Shown here piece after piece: positions 33,690 to 42,719 of a stretch of DNA of 64,000 nt. The notes under the pieces were generated by a model. That model saw only the letters and a program-made list of their open reading frames with translations. It did not search any database and was not told the origin of the DNA. The translations under genes and the position numbers were made by a program. Within the stretch, counting starts at the first letter, position 1, and the number at the start of each line of letters is the position of its first letter. The stretch is taken from the NCBI GenBank assembly GCA_017431825.1, contig JAFRKI010000015.1, positions 1 through 64,000 of the forward strand, written 5' to 3'. Origin of the DNA: Erysipelotrichaceae bacterium. Lineage in GTDB: Bacteria; Bacillota_I; Bacilli_A; Erysipelotrichales; Erysipelotrichaceae.

Positions 33690-35369
33690 ATGTCATATAA
33701 GGAAAAATACAATGAATGGCTGCATCATCCTCTGCTGGATGAGAGCTTAAAGGAAGAACTTGCCGGCATGAATGAGAAGGAGATCGAGAATGCCTTCTAT
33801 ACCGATATCGCCTTCGGCACGGCCGGCATGCGTGGAGTCATGGGCGCCGGTACCAACAGGATAAACATCCACACGATCAGAAAGGCTACCCTGGGCTTTG
33901 CGAATTATCTCAATGCCAATAACAAGCACAGCATCGCGATCGCTTACGATAACCGCAACAATTCCCGCGATTATGCCTACGACTGCGCAAAGCTGCTGGC
34001 TTCAAAAGGCATAAAGACCTATCTCTTTGATTCGTTAAGGCCGACACCGGAACTGTCATTCACCGTAAGATATTACAAATGCGACGGCGGCATCATGATC
34101 ACCGCTTCCCACAATCCGAAGGAATACAACGGCTACAAGCTTTATGACGATACCGGCTGTCAGCTGATACCGGAACTGGCCAATGCGGTAACGGCCGAAG
34201 TCAATAAGATACACGATCCCCTTTCCATCGAGATCGGCGATTACGACAAGTCACTGATCACAATTGCCGGGGAAGAAGTCGACAGAGCCTACTATGACAA
34301 CGTCTTAAGCATCGCTCTAAGAAAGGATCTTAAGAAGGATGACGTGAAGATCATCTTCTCGCCTGAGCACGGTGCCAGCAGCATTCCGGTACAGGAAACG
34401 CTGAAGGAAGCCGGATTCAATGTGAGTGTCGTGGAAAGCCAGGCTTATCCTGACGGCAACTTCTCCAATACCAAGTCACCTAATCCGGAAGAACCGGGAG
34501 CTTATGAAGGCGTCATCGAGCTGGCCCGGAAGGTCGGCGGAGATCTACTGCTGGTATGCGATCCGGACGGTGACAGGATGGGCGTCGGCGTAAAATACGG
34601 TGATGACTATCTCATCCTCAACGGCAACCAGACCGGCGCCGTATTAATGGAATATATCTTAAGCACCCGTAAGGAACTGGGACTTGAAGTAAAGGATCCG
34701 GTAATGTTCAACACGATCGTTACCAGCGATATCGGTGAAGAAGTCGCCAAACTTTACGGTGTCGAATGCGAAAAGACCCTGACCGGTTTCAAGTACATCG
34801 GCAACAAGGTCCATCAGTATGAACAGAACGGTCTCAAGAACTATGCCTTCGGCTATGAGGAGTCATACGGTTCGCTCATCGCTCCTTTCGTAAGGGACAA
34901 GGATGCCACCCAGGCCTGCATGATGCTGGCGGAAGCCGCCTGCTACTATCATTCAAAGGGCAAGAACCTGCGTGATGTCCTGGATGATATCTTTGCGAAA
35001 GTCGGTGCCTACTACGATTCCCAGATGTCCATTTCGCTTCCGGGAGCCGACGGTGCCGCCAAGCTGCAGGAGATCATGAAGCGCATCAGAGAGAATCCGT
35101 TCAGCATCGAAGGATACAAGACGGAGAAGATCGAAGATTATAAGCTCAGAAAGACGACTTATGCCGACGGCAGGACCGAAGAGCTCAACGGCTTTGACCT
35201 TACCGATGCCCTGAAGTATTATCTTGAGGACGGCTCCTTTATTGCCATCAGACCTTCAGGCACCGAGCCTAAGTGCAAGGTCTATCTTTCCACCAAAGAT
35301 GATACCTACGAAAAGGCTATCGCCAAGTGCGATAAGTTCAAGGAGATCCTGAAAGACATCGTCAGATGA
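33690..35369 (+). CDS. Alpha-phosphoglucomutase/phosphomannomutase (PgcA-like)
   Basis: 559 residues, typical of the long Bacillota PgcA type. Seen: FGTAGMRGVMGAG, the active serine in GIMITASHNPKEYNGYK, the Mg loop CDPDGDRMG, the sugar loop GYEESYG and the phosphate loop IRPSGTEPKCK. It interconverts glucose-1-P and glucose-6-P (or mannose phosphates), feeding UDP-glucose and glycolipid synthesis. AAGGAGG precedes the ATG; the stop overlaps the methyltransferase start (ATGA). Confidence 0.92.
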   Translation: MSYKEKYNEWLHHPLLDESLKEELAGMNEKEIENAFYTDIAFGTAGMRGVMGAGTNRINIHTIRKATLGFANYLNANNKHSIAIAYDNRNNSRDYAYDCAKLLASKGIKTYLFDSLRPTPELSFTVRYYKCDGGIMITASHNPKEYNGYKLYDDTGCQLIPELANAVTAEVNKIHDPLSIEIGDYDKSLITIAGEEVDRAYYDNVLSIALRKDLKKDDVKIIFSPEHGASSIPVQETLKEAGFNVSVVESQAYPDGNFSNTKSPNPEEPGAYEGVIELARKVGGDLLLVCDPDGDRMGVGVKYGDDYLILNGNQTGAVLMEYILSTRKELGLEVKDPVMFNTIVTSDIGEEVAKLYGVECEKTLTGFKYIGNKVHQYEQNGLKNYAFGYEESYGSLIAPFVRDKDATQACMMLAEAACYYHSKGKNLRDVLDDIFAKVGAYYDSQMSISLPGADGAAKLQEIMKRIRENPFSIEGYKTEKIEDYKLRKTTYADGRTEELNGFDLTDALKYYLEDGSFIAIRPSGTEPKCKVYLSTKDDTYEKAIAKCDKFKEILKDIVR

Positions 35370-35947
35370 TAGAGCAGATAAAAGAAAAAGCCTTAAATGA
35401 AGATGTGCCCATTATTAAAGATGATGGGCTTATCTTTTTACTGAAAATCATCAGGGAAAGAAACTGCAGGGAAATACTGGAACTGGGAACAGCCGTCGGT
35501 TATTCGGCGATTAATATGGCTTTACTCTCCGATGACATCCATATCGATACCATCGAGAAGAACGAAGACATGTACCGGCAGGCTGTCGCCAATATCAGAA
35601 ACGAAGGACTGGAAGAGCGGATCGATGTCCATTTCACGGCTATTGAAGATTATAAGACCGACAGAAAGTATGATCTGATCTTCGTGGATGCGGCCAAGGC
35701 CCAGTACATGAAGTATACCGATCAGTTCTATGACAACCTCAGTGATGACGGCGTTTTCTTCTACGACAACATGATCTTTCACGGCATGGTCTATAACGTT
35801 GAAGGCATCAGGAACCGGGGCACCCGATCCATGGTGAAGAAGCTGATAAATTTTCTTGAATTAATGCGAAATGATAAACGTTTTGATATAATGTTCTGTG
35901 AAGACGTCGGAGACGGCATTTTAATAGCTTCCAGGAGAAAAAAGTGA
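35366..35947 (+). CDS. Class I O-methyltransferase (TrmR/YrrM-like)
   Basis: 193 residues. SAM-binding ILELGTAVGYSAINMA, acidic ribose contact DTIEKN, and the metal-binding DLIFVDAAKAQYMKY and FYDNMIFHGMV of the catechol-type O-methyltransferase family. The closest functional match is TrmR, which methylates 5-hydroxyuridine in tRNA; this is by family resemblance. It is coupled to pgcA upstream (ATGA) and to the acidic protein downstream (GTGA). Confidence 0.82.
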   Translation: MIEQIKEKALNEDVPIIKDDGLIFLLKIIRERNCREILELGTAVGYSAINMALLSDDIHIDTIEKNEDMYRQAVANIRNEGLEERIDVHFTAIEDYKTDRKYDLIFVDAAKAQYMKYTDQFYDNLSDDGVFFYDNMIFHGMVYNVEGIRNRGTRSMVKKLINFLELMRNDKRFDIMFCEDVGDGILIASRRKK

Positions 35948-37665
35948 ACAAGACAAACATGGCCCTTTTAGGTTTTGTCTCTTCAGCTGCTGACTATCTG
36001 AAGGATAGAATCAATGTGGAAGGGGACGAAATAAAGGAACTGACAGACATCGATTTCGATGATTTGAAGAAGGAACTCTTAGATAATCTGAGTGCATCTT
36101 TTAACGGCGGTGAAAGCAATGTTGCCGATATGATCAATGCCGGCCGCAGTGCTTTTGACCATCTATTTAAGGAGAACGTGAAGACGCCGTTAATGAACGA
36201 GTTTGATGATCTTTTCAATGTGGATTTCGGCAATGAAAGAAAAGACCGGGAGATGCAGAACCATCTGCTTGAACTCCTGAAACAGCCGGGCTACAGCGAA
36301 GAATACAGGATCATCGCTTCCGCTGCCGAAAAGCAGGAAGAGAAAGAAGAAACGAAGCTTCCTGGCGACAGCGAAAAGATCGACCATCTCTTTACCCAGA
36401 TCCTGGATTCCGAAAACAGAAACACCGGCAGTCTCAGTGAATTCGATGACGAACCGGAAAACTTCGAGGAAAAGATCGAAGCCGAAGAGAAGCTTGATGA
36501 GGAAATGGACATGCGTCCGTTGTCCGAAAGACTCAGAGCCTTCGCCAACGGCGATGAATTCTCCGAAGCGGAAATGGACCGTCTGTACCGCGAACTCGAT
36601 CTCAGTGAAATAAAAAGAGAAAGAGAAGAAAAGCTCAGGGAAAAGGAAGCTGATAAGTCTCTTTCCAGGATGCTTAAGGATACCAAGCATAAAGACGTCA
36701 ATAAGGCGGATGAACCTTATGTTTCTGAAGGAAAGATGGAAACTGCCCCTAAGGAAGAAAAGGTCAGATATCATCAGACTCTTTCCGATTTATTAAGAGA
36801 AGTCAAGGAAAGCGACGGCATCATTAAAGAAGAAAACAATAATGAGATCGCCGAATTCGAAAAGGAAGAAGAAATCACTTCCTTTGACAATGAAGAAAAG
36901 GCTTTGGCAGATACTGAAGAAATGATCCCTGCCGAAGAAGATACAGTACCGGTCGAGGAAGAAAAAACTCCTGCCGAAGAGGAAACGGAGATCATCGATA
37001 TCGACCGCAACCTTACGGTATTCGGTGACGATTATGTCCCTGAAGAGGAAGATAAAGAAACCAGGACGGTAGATCCGATCGAAGAGATGTATATCTTCAA
37101 TCCGGGCAGCGAACGGCTTGAAGAACAGGAAACGGCCGAACTGGAAGAAGAGGGATCCGCCAAGGAAGAAAGCGAAGATAAAGAAGAACACGAAGACAGT
37201 GAAGACATCGAAGACTTCATGGGCGAACTGATCAACGGTTTAAGCACCAACACCATTGCCCAGAGGATCGAAAATATTCGCAAGGAAGAGGAAGATGCCA
37301 AAAGTGCCGTTTATGAATCGATCAAGGCCATCTATCCGTATCTGAGCGACAGTTTCATCAGAGGCGTTTATGATCTTAAGGGATCACTGGCCTATGACTA
37401 TCCGGAGGACGAGGAGATCGTCATCCTTCACCGTCTCAATTTCCGGGACGTTGAAGGCTTAAGGAATTTCGTGGAAGTCATCCTGGCTCACGGCTATGCC
37501 GTCAACGTCGATGAGAAACAGATGATCGTCGATGTATTCAAGAGCCATGTCAATACGGATGGCAGAATACTGACGGATATCTTCGAGATCGCCAATCAGG
37601 CCAAACTGCTGGATGGCGAATATGAAGGCTATAAGATCATTGAAAATGATGAAGTGGACTTTTAG
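35944..37665 (+). CDS. Large acidic protein of unknown function
   Basis: 573 residues, family not recognised. GTG start in a GTGA overlap with the methyltransferase, with AGGAG in front. Residues 1-125 look folded; about 130-420 are extremely Glu/Lys-rich and probably disordered or coiled (runs such as AEEDTVPVEEEKTPAEEETE); the last about 140 residues form another ordered region (LSTNTIAQRIENI, YPYLSDSFIRGVYDLKGS, LHRLNFRDVEGLRNFVEVIL). No signal peptide or membrane helix. The next gene encodes a membrane protein with an acidic cytosolic tail, so the two might work together at the membrane or division site (inference). Confidence 0.65.
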   Translation: MNKTNMALLGFVSSAADYLKDRINVEGDEIKELTDIDFDDLKKELLDNLSASFNGGESNVADMINAGRSAFDHLFKENVKTPLMNEFDDLFNVDFGNERKDREMQNHLLELLKQPGYSEEYRIIASAAEKQEEKEETKLPGDSEKIDHLFTQILDSENRNTGSLSEFDDEPENFEEKIEAEEKLDEEMDMRPLSERLRAFANGDEFSEAEMDRLYRELDLSEIKREREEKLREKEADKSLSRMLKDTKHKDVNKADEPYVSEGKMETAPKEEKVRYHQTLSDLLREVKESDGIIKEENNNEIAEFEKEEEITSFDNEEKALADTEEMIPAEEDTVPVEEEKTPAEEETEIIDIDRNLTVFGDDYVPEEEDKETRTVDPIEEMYIFNPGSERLEEQETAELEEEGSAKEESEDKEEHEDSEDIEDFMGELINGLSTNTIAQRIENIRKEEEDAKSAVYESIKAIYPYLSDSFIRGVYDLKGSLAYDYPEDEEIVILHRLNFRDVEGLRNFVEVILAHGYAVNVDEKQMIVDVFKSHVNTDGRILTDIFEIANQAKLLDGEYEGYKIIENDEVDF

Positions 37666-37697
37666 TCCCTTCTTTTATGAAAGGCAGGTAATAATGC

Positions 37698-38390
37698 ATG
37701 ATCGATAAGAATCCTTATGAAAATTATGACGAAGTGGATATTCCCGATTTCGGATCCAAGAAGGACCCGAGTCTGACCGATGAGATCGACCGCTCCATCT
37801 TCAAGATGGACGATGAAGATGAGGAATACTACGACGATAATGAATATGATGAGGGACCTAAATACCGTAAGGTGAAACAGCCGGCCATCACAGCTGCCAT
37901 CGTGATAATGGTCGCCCTGCTTATCATGTCGATCGTCGGACTGGCCTTCGGACTTGCCAAGAAGAAAGCCTACGATGCCCTGAAGGCGGAGTACGATCAG
38001 TATGTCACCAAGGCTACCGCCAATGAATCGACACTCAATACGAAGATCGCCGATCTGGAAAAGCAGATAGCCGATCTGACCAAGGGCCCGGAAACCAACG
38101 TTCCGGAAGGCGGAGCTGTCTATCAGGTTGCCGCTACAAACGGACTGGCCGTCAGAAGCGGCGCTTCTGCCAATAACGGCTTTGCGGATTATGACAAGCT
38201 GCCGGACGACATCAAAAACATGTGCGATGCCAACGAAGGCGCCGTCTATATCAACTACGGTTCGACATTTACCGTCTATGAGACGACTACCGAAAAGTAT
38301 TCGGAAGGTACCCGGATCTGGGGAAGGATCGCGGATAATGCCTGGGTATGCCTCAAGACCAATGACGACGATTACTGCGTAAAACAATAG
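37698..38390 (+). CDS. Single-span membrane protein with coiled coil and C-terminal SH3-like region
   Basis: 230 residues, not assigned to a family. An acidic cytosolic N-terminus (EDEEYYDDNEYDEG) precedes one membrane helix (ITAAIVIMVALLIMSIVGLAF, about 61-81), a short coiled coil (AYDALKAEYDQYV to ADLEKQIADL) and a small outer domain starting YQVAATNGLAVRSGAS and ending IWGRIADNAWVCLKTN. That pattern resembles bacterial SH3-like wall-binding domains. It lies 32 bases after the acidic protein and before a terminator. Confidence 0.65.
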   Translation: MIDKNPYENYDEVDIPDFGSKKDPSLTDEIDRSIFKMDDEDEEYYDDNEYDEGPKYRKVKQPAITAAIVIMVALLIMSIVGLAFGLAKKKAYDALKAEYDQYVTKATANESTLNTKIADLEKQIADLTKGPETNVPEGGAVYQVAATNGLAVRSGASANNGFADYDKLPDDIKNMCDANEGAVYINYGSTFTVYETTTEKYSEGTRIWGRIADNAWVCLKTNDDDYCVKQ

Positions 38391-38416
38391 AGCACTGAAA
38401 AGTGCTTCTTTTTTTG
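38391..38416 (+). terminator. Terminator after the SH3-like membrane protein gene
   Basis: AGCACT-GAAA-AGTGCT followed by TCTTTTTTT. The T run abuts the next promoter's TATAAT at 38417. Confidence 0.85.
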
Positions 38417-38422
38417 TATAAT
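38417..38422 (+). promoter_or_regulatory. -10 box of a leaderless transcript (HAD gene, murA)
   Basis: TATAAT, AGGGAC, ATG at 38429. The AGGG is too close to the ATG to be a normal ribosome site. Confidence 0.65.
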
Positions 38423-38428
38423 AGGGAC

Positions 38429-39055
38429 ATGGAAAAGATCAGAGCCTATCTCTTTGACATGGACGGCACGCTGGCCGATTCGGAAAACTACTACATCACC
38501 AGTACCATCAGCTGTTTCAGGGAGAGAGGAATAGAAAAGACCTTTGACGAAATCAGAAACGCCCTGGTGGGCGTTACGATGGACGCTGCGTATGATTATG
38601 TGGCCAGAGTGCTTGGCGTCGATGTGGAAGAAGGAAAAAGGATCTACGACGATTACTATAAGAGACATCCTCTCTACTATAAGGACTATCTTTTCAAGGA
38701 GAGCCTTGAAGTCATCAGGACGCTTAAGGAAAGGGGCTACAAGACAGCCCTGTGTACCATGAACGAGCAGACCAGCGTTGATGATTTCATCAGCTGCGGT
38801 TTTGAAGGACTCTTTGACTTTACCGTATCCTTTAATGACGGTGTCAGGGAAAAACCTTATCCGGACGTTTATCTCAAAGCGATGGAAGCTTTGGGTGTGA
38901 AACCGGAAGAGACCGTCGTGGTCGAAGATTCTGTCAGCGGCATCAAGGCGGGCAAGGCTTCCGGAGCCTATGTGATCGGCTGCAATGAAGCCGATATCGG
39001 TACAGATCTAAGTGAGGCTGATAAAGTCATCGATAATCTGTTAGAATTATTATAG
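38429..39055 (+). CDS. HAD-superfamily hydrolase (beta-phosphoglucomutase/phosphatase-like)
   Basis: 208 residues from ATG 38429. HAD motif I LFDMDGTLADSENYY, motif II ALCTMN, Lys in REKPYPDVYLKA and motif IV VVVEDSVSGIKAG, with a helical C1 cap. The layout fits sugar-phosphate phosphatases and beta-phosphoglucomutases; the substrate is uncertain. Two bases separate it from murA, so they share a transcript. Confidence 0.85.
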   Translation: MEKIRAYLFDMDGTLADSENYYITSTISCFRERGIEKTFDEIRNALVGVTMDAAYDYVARVLGVDVEEGKRIYDDYYKRHPLYYKDYLFKESLEVIRTLKERGYKTALCTMNEQTSVDDFISCGFEGLFDFTVSFNDGVREKPYPDVYLKAMEALGVKPEETVVVEDSVSGIKAGKASGAYVIGCNEADIGTDLSEADKVIDNLLELL

Positions 39056-39057
39056 AG

Positions 39058-40302
39058 ATGAACGAGTTTATTAAGATCCAGGGCGGCAGGACCCTGAGCG
39101 GAGAAGTGGAAATATCTTCCAGCAAGAATGCGACGGTAGCGATTCTGCCGGCAGTCGTTTTGGCAAGCGAAGTCGTCAAGCTTTATGACGTACCGGACAT
39201 CGAAGACATTAATGCCCTGGTATCCCTTTTGGGAAAGCTTAATATCAAGGTCGAAAAGAATGACGACAATTTCACCATCGATCCGACCGACATCGAGAAC
39301 GTCGTGCTGGATTGCGACGAGGTAAGAAAACTCAGAGCTTCCTATTACTTCATGGGAGCATTACTGGGCAGATTCAGACACGTACGGATGCTGTACCCGG
39401 GCGGCTGCAACCTGGGTCCCAGACCGATCGATCTGCACTTGAAGGGTTTTGAATCCCTGGGTGCTCAAATAATAACGGAAGGGGATATGATCGAGATCAA
39501 TGCCGAAAATCTCGTCGGCAACGAGATCTATCTCGACATAGCCTCCGTCGGTGCGACCATCAATATCATGCTGGCAGCGGTCTTTGCGGAAGGCAGGACG
39601 GTTATAAGGAATGCCGCTAAGGAGCCGGAGATCATCGATCTTTCCAGCATGCTCAATAAGATGGGCGCCAAGATCAGAGGTGCCGGTACCAGCGACATAA
39701 CCATCGACGGCGTCAGCAGGCTCAAGGGCTGTATCCACGATATCATTCCGGACCGTATCGAGGCCGGTACCTATATCTGTATGGCGGCAGCCATCGGTGA
39801 GAACGTCACCGTTAAAAACGTCATCCCGCAGCACATTGAAGCTTTATTATCCAAGCTTGAAGAATGCGGCGTAAAGATGGAAGTCGGCGTGGACTACGTC
39901 AAGGTCTTTGAAGGCAAGGACTTCAAGGCCATCGATATCCAGACCCAGACCTTCCCGGGCTTTGCGACCGATCTGCAGCAGCCGATAACACCATTACTGT
40001 GCATGGCGGAAGGCGAATCCCATATCGTGGAAACCATCTATCCGGAAAGATTCAAGCACTGTAAGGAACTCTCCAAGATGGGAGCCGTCATCGATGTCGG
40101 TGAAGCCAAGTCCACGATCTACGGACCTAAGAAGCTTCACGGTGCCCGTGTCAGGGCTACGGACTTACGGTGCGGTGCCGCTCTCATCATTGCCGGGCTG
40201 ATGGCGGAAGGCGAGACCATAATCGATGATGCCTATCATATCTACCGAGGCTATGCCGGTATCATCGAAAAGCTCAGAGGACTGGGCGCTGCCGTCGAAT
40301 AA
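39058..40302 (+). CDS. murA: UDP-N-acetylglucosamine 1-carboxyvinyltransferase MurA
   Basis: 414 residues, full length. First committed step of peptidoglycan synthesis: adds enolpyruvyl from PEP to UDP-GlcNAc. The start [27 protein letters not shown], the catalytic Cys in [15 protein letters not shown] (the fosfomycin target) and [11 protein letters not shown] are seen. The UDP-site Lys-Asn (SSKNA) is intact. Confidence 0.96.
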   Translation: MNEFIKIQGGRTLSGEVEISSSKNATVAILPAVVLASEVVKLYDVPDIEDINALVSLLGKLNIKVEKNDDNFTIDPTDIENVVLDCDEVRKLRASYYFMGALLGRFRHVRMLYPGGCNLGPRPIDLHLKGFESLGAQIITEGDMIEINAENLVGNEIYLDIASVGATINIMLAAVFAEGRTVIRNAAKEPEIIDLSSMLNKMGAKIRGAGTSDITIDGVSRLKGCIHDIIPDRIEAGTYICMAAAIGENVTVKNVIPQHIEALLSKLEECGVKMEVGVDYVKVFEGKDFKAIDIQTQTFPGFATDLQQPITPLLCMAEGESHIVETIYPERFKHCKELSKMGAVIDVGEAKSTIYGPKKLHGARVRATDLRCGAALIIAGLMAEGETIIDDAYHIYRGYAGIIEKLRGLGAAVE

Positions 40303-40305
40303 CAG

Positions 40306-40333
40306 TTGCATTTTGGGGCAGATGTGGTATTAT
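40306..40333 (+). promoter_or_regulatory. Promoter of rpmE
   Basis: TTGCAT, 16 bases, TATTAT, with an extended TGG before the -10. It starts 4 bases after murA ends. Confidence 0.6.
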
Positions 40334-40349
40334 TAATAAGCATTACTTT

Positions 40350-40374
40350 CTTTGGATTGACAGGATATCCAAGG
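40350..40374 (+). promoter_or_regulatory. Leader hairpin before rpmE (candidate L31 autoregulatory element)
   Basis: CTTTGGAT and ATCCAAGG can form an 8-bp stem (one G-U) around TGACAGGAT, ending 3 bases before the rpmE ribosome site AAGGAGG. L31 genes often carry autoregulatory leaders; identity with a described class is not shown. Confidence 0.4.
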
Positions 40375-40388
40375 CGGAAGGAGGAAAT

Positions 40389-40598
40389 ATGAAGAAAGGA
40401 ATTCATCCGGATTACCATAAAGTAAAGGTAGTCTGTGCAGGATGCGGTGCCGAGTTCGAATCAAGCTCCACCGTAGCCGGTGATACCATTAAGGTTGATA
40501 CCTGTTCACAGTGTCATCCGTTCTATACCGGCAGGCAGAGATTCACTGCTGCTCAGGGTAGAATCGAAAAATTCAATAAGAAATATGGTAAAAAATAG
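40389..40598 (+). CDS. rpmE: 50S ribosomal protein L31
   Basis: 69 residues, [20 protein letters not shown] and [10 protein letters not shown]. It keeps the zinc-binding form: CAGC and CSQC. AAGGAGG precedes the ATG. Single-gene transcript with its own promoter and terminator. Confidence 0.96.
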   Translation: MKKGIHPDYHKVKVVCAGCGAEFESSSTVAGDTIKVDTCSQCHPFYTGRQRFTAAQGRIEKFNKKYGKK

Positions 40599-40622
40599 TA
40601 AGGGTCAAACCTTACTTTTTTA
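40597..40622 (+). terminator. Terminator after rpmE
   Basis: AGTAAGG and CCTTACT pair around GTCAAA, followed by TTTTTT. The stem starts in the stop codon. Confidence 0.85.
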
Positions 40623-40647
40623 TGTAAAATTAGGGTATAGGCATTTT

Positions 40648-40683
40648 ATGGATCAAGAGGAAACGTTATGGACGCAAGAATAG
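40648..40683 (+). other. 11-codon upstream ORF ending in UAG, overlapping the prfA start
   Basis: ATG at 40648 begins an 11-codon frame (MDQEETLWTQE) ending in TAG at 40681-40683, out of frame with prfA and overlapping its first five codons. A TATAGG lies 6 bases before the ATG, and a better -10 (TAAAAT) is at 40625-40630. UAG is read by RF1, the product of prfA. It may be chance. Confidence 0.3.
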
Positions 40684-41744
40684 TAAAACTGGAAAGTATC
40701 GAAAAAAGATATCTGGAAATAAATGACGAGATGCTCAAGGAGGAGGTCGCCAGCAATGTCCGCCTTTTTACCAAGCTCTCAAAGGAACAGGCGCAGCTGA
40801 GAGGCGCCTACGATGCTTATCAGGAATACAAGAAACTGACGGGTGACATCGAAGGAGCCAGGGAGATGCTGAAGGACGATGATCCGGAGATCAAGGAAAT
40901 GGCTCAGATGGAGCTGGATGAGGCAACGGAGAAACTCGACAGGCTCAACGAACATATCGAACAGCTGCTGCTGCCAAGAGATCCGGAAGACGCCTATGAC
41001 TGTCTGGTGGAAATTAGAGGTGCAGCCGGAGGCGATGAAGGCAATATCTTCGCAGGCGACCTGTTCAGGATGTATTCCTACTATGCCGCCAATATGGGCT
41101 ATAAGACGGAAGTCATGGAATCCAGCGAATCGGAAGCCGGCGGTTATGCCTTGATCAGTTTCTCGGTAAAAGGTCTTGACGCCTACCGTCATTTTAAATT
41201 CGAATCCGGCGCCCACCGTGTCCAGAGAGTTCCGAAGACGGAAACGCAGGGAAGAGTCCACACTTCGACCGCAACGGTCATCGTCTTCCCGGACGTTGAA
41301 GATGAAGACGTGGAGATCCCGGATTCCGACCTGGAGATCGAAACGCACCGTGCTTCGGGAGCGGGCGGTCAGCACATCAATAAGACCGATTCCGCTGTCC
41401 GTATCGTCCACAAGCCTACCGGCATCACCGTCAACTGTCAGGACGGCCGTAACCAGATCGCCAATAAGGAAACGGCTCTGAAGATCATCAGGGCCAGGGT
41501 CTATGCCTACTATAAGGAAAAGAAGGCGGAAGAAGAAGGTGCCATCAGAAAGTCCAAGATCGGTACCGGCGACCGTAGCGAAAAGATCAGGACCTACAAC
41601 TATCCGCAGAACCGCGTCACCGATCACCGTATCGGCCTGACGCTCAATCAGCTCGACCGTATCATGGAAGGCAAGCTCGATGATATCATCGATGCCCTTA
41701 TCAAGAACGAGGAACAGGAAAAGCTTCTGAATGAAAAGCTATAA
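40668..41744 (+). CDS. prfA: Peptide chain release factor 1
   Basis: 358 residues. The anticodon-like PxT motif is VPKTE (PKT), inside HRVQRVPKTETQGRVHTS, and the peptidyl-hydrolysis motif is SGAGGQHINKT. It ends translation at UAA and UAG. AAGAGGAAA lies before the ATG. It overlaps prmC, which modifies its GGQ glutamine, by 14 bases. Confidence 0.96.
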   Translation: MDARIVKLESIEKRYLEINDEMLKEEVASNVRLFTKLSKEQAQLRGAYDAYQEYKKLTGDIEGAREMLKDDDPEIKEMAQMELDEATEKLDRLNEHIEQLLLPRDPEDAYDCLVEIRGAAGGDEGNIFAGDLFRMYSYYAANMGYKTEVMESSESEAGGYALISFSVKGLDAYRHFKFESGAHRVQRVPKTETQGRVHTSTATVIVFPDVEDEDVEIPDSDLEIETHRASGAGGQHINKTDSAVRIVHKPTGITVNCQDGRNQIANKETALKIIRARVYAYYKEKKAEEEGAIRKSKIGTGDRSEKIRTYNYPQNRVTDHRIGLTLNQLDRIMEGKLDDIIDALIKNEEQEKLLNEKL

Positions 41745-42579
41745 CGACTTATTAAACGAATATAAGAAGGTCTTTAATGACAAGGAAACATTAAGGGCTT
41801 TTCTTTTTGAGCTGTGCAATGAATACGGCATCGACCTTTACCTTGAGAAAGACAACGAAGCCGACGAAAGGGTTGCCGGAAGATTCATTGAAGGAGTACA
41901 GAGATTAAAGAACAACGAGCCACTGAATTATGTCCTGGGCTATTCCTATTTCTACGGCTATAAGATGACCGTCAATAAGGACGTACTGATACCCCGCTTT
42001 GAAACGGAGGAGCTGGTCGGCCTCATCCTTTCCTATGTGGACGAGTACTACAGGGATCAGGACAGAGTGACTGTCGGGGATATCGGTACCGGTTCCGGTG
42101 CCATCGCCATCGCTTTAAAGAAGGAAGAACCTAAGCTTGAAGTATATGCCAGCGACATATCTGCAGAAGCGATAGAAGTCGCAGAAAGGAATGCCGCCAA
42201 CAATGGCGCAGACGTCAGGTTCATGACGGGATCGATGCTGGAACCGTTCATCGAGAAAGGAATAAAGCTCGACATCCTGGTATCCAATCCTCCTTACATC
42301 AAAGAGGACGAAGTACTGGAAGCCAGCGTCAAAGACTATGAGCCGCATGTGGCCTTATTCGGCGGAAACGACGGACTGAAGTTTTACCGGGAGATATTCG
42401 AGAATGCCCGTAAAGTGATAAAGGAAGACGGTCTGCTTTTCTTCGAGATCGGCTATGATCAGAAGGAGAATCTTACCATTCTCGCTGAAAACTGCTTTAA
42501 AGACGCTGAAATAAGGGTTTTTAAGGATATCAATAAAAAAGACAGAATGCTGATGATAAATTTAAAAGTTTCACAATAA
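41731..42579 (+). CDS. prmC: Release factor glutamine methyltransferase PrmC
   Basis: 282 residues. N-terminal helical domain, then a SAM domain with VGDIGTGSGAIAIAL and the catalytic SNPPYIKEDEV. It N5-methylates the Gln of GGQ in RF1 and RF2. The overlap with prfA is the standard arrangement. ATG 41731 has only a weak ribosome site, which fits coupling. Confidence 0.95.
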   Translation: MKSYNDLLNEYKKVFNDKETLRAFLFELCNEYGIDLYLEKDNEADERVAGRFIEGVQRLKNNEPLNYVLGYSYFYGYKMTVNKDVLIPRFETEELVGLILSYVDEYYRDQDRVTVGDIGTGSGAIAIALKKEEPKLEVYASDISAEAIEVAERNAANNGADVRFMTGSMLEPFIEKGIKLDILVSNPPYIKEDEVLEASVKDYEPHVALFGGNDGLKFYREIFENARKVIKEDGLLFFEIGYDQKENLTILAENCFKDAEIRVFKDINKKDRMLMINLKVSQ

Positions 42580-42704
42580 TTTCACACACGTGTGCTATAA
42601 AATAGTTAGAGATAATTTTTTCATTAGAGTCTTCCGAATAATAAATTAAAAAAGCCGCAAGGCTTTTTTAATATGATATGGGATATCTGTTATAATGATT
42701 TGGA
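42580..42704. other. Intergenic region between prmC and the DegV gene
   Basis: It holds a perfect 10-base palindrome CACACGTGTG (42585-42594) next to TATAAA, preceded by a TTTCACA repeat, then 50 AT-rich bases and the terminator at 42648-42670. No ORF is seen. The promoter of the DegV gene (extended -10 TGTTATAAT ending at 42696) lies after the terminator. Confidence 0.45.
42648..42670 (+). terminator. Terminator after prfA-prmC
   Basis: AAAAAAGCC-GCAA-GGCTTTTTT: a short GNRA-capped hairpin with a long T run; nearly symmetrical, so it could act both ways. Confidence 0.85.
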
Positions 42705-42719
42705 ATGAGAGGTGCTAAT

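Noticed and set aside
36190..37301. Ser- and Phe-rich open frames opposite the acidic protein.
   Set aside because: They are complements of its GAA/GAG-rich codons and have no start context.
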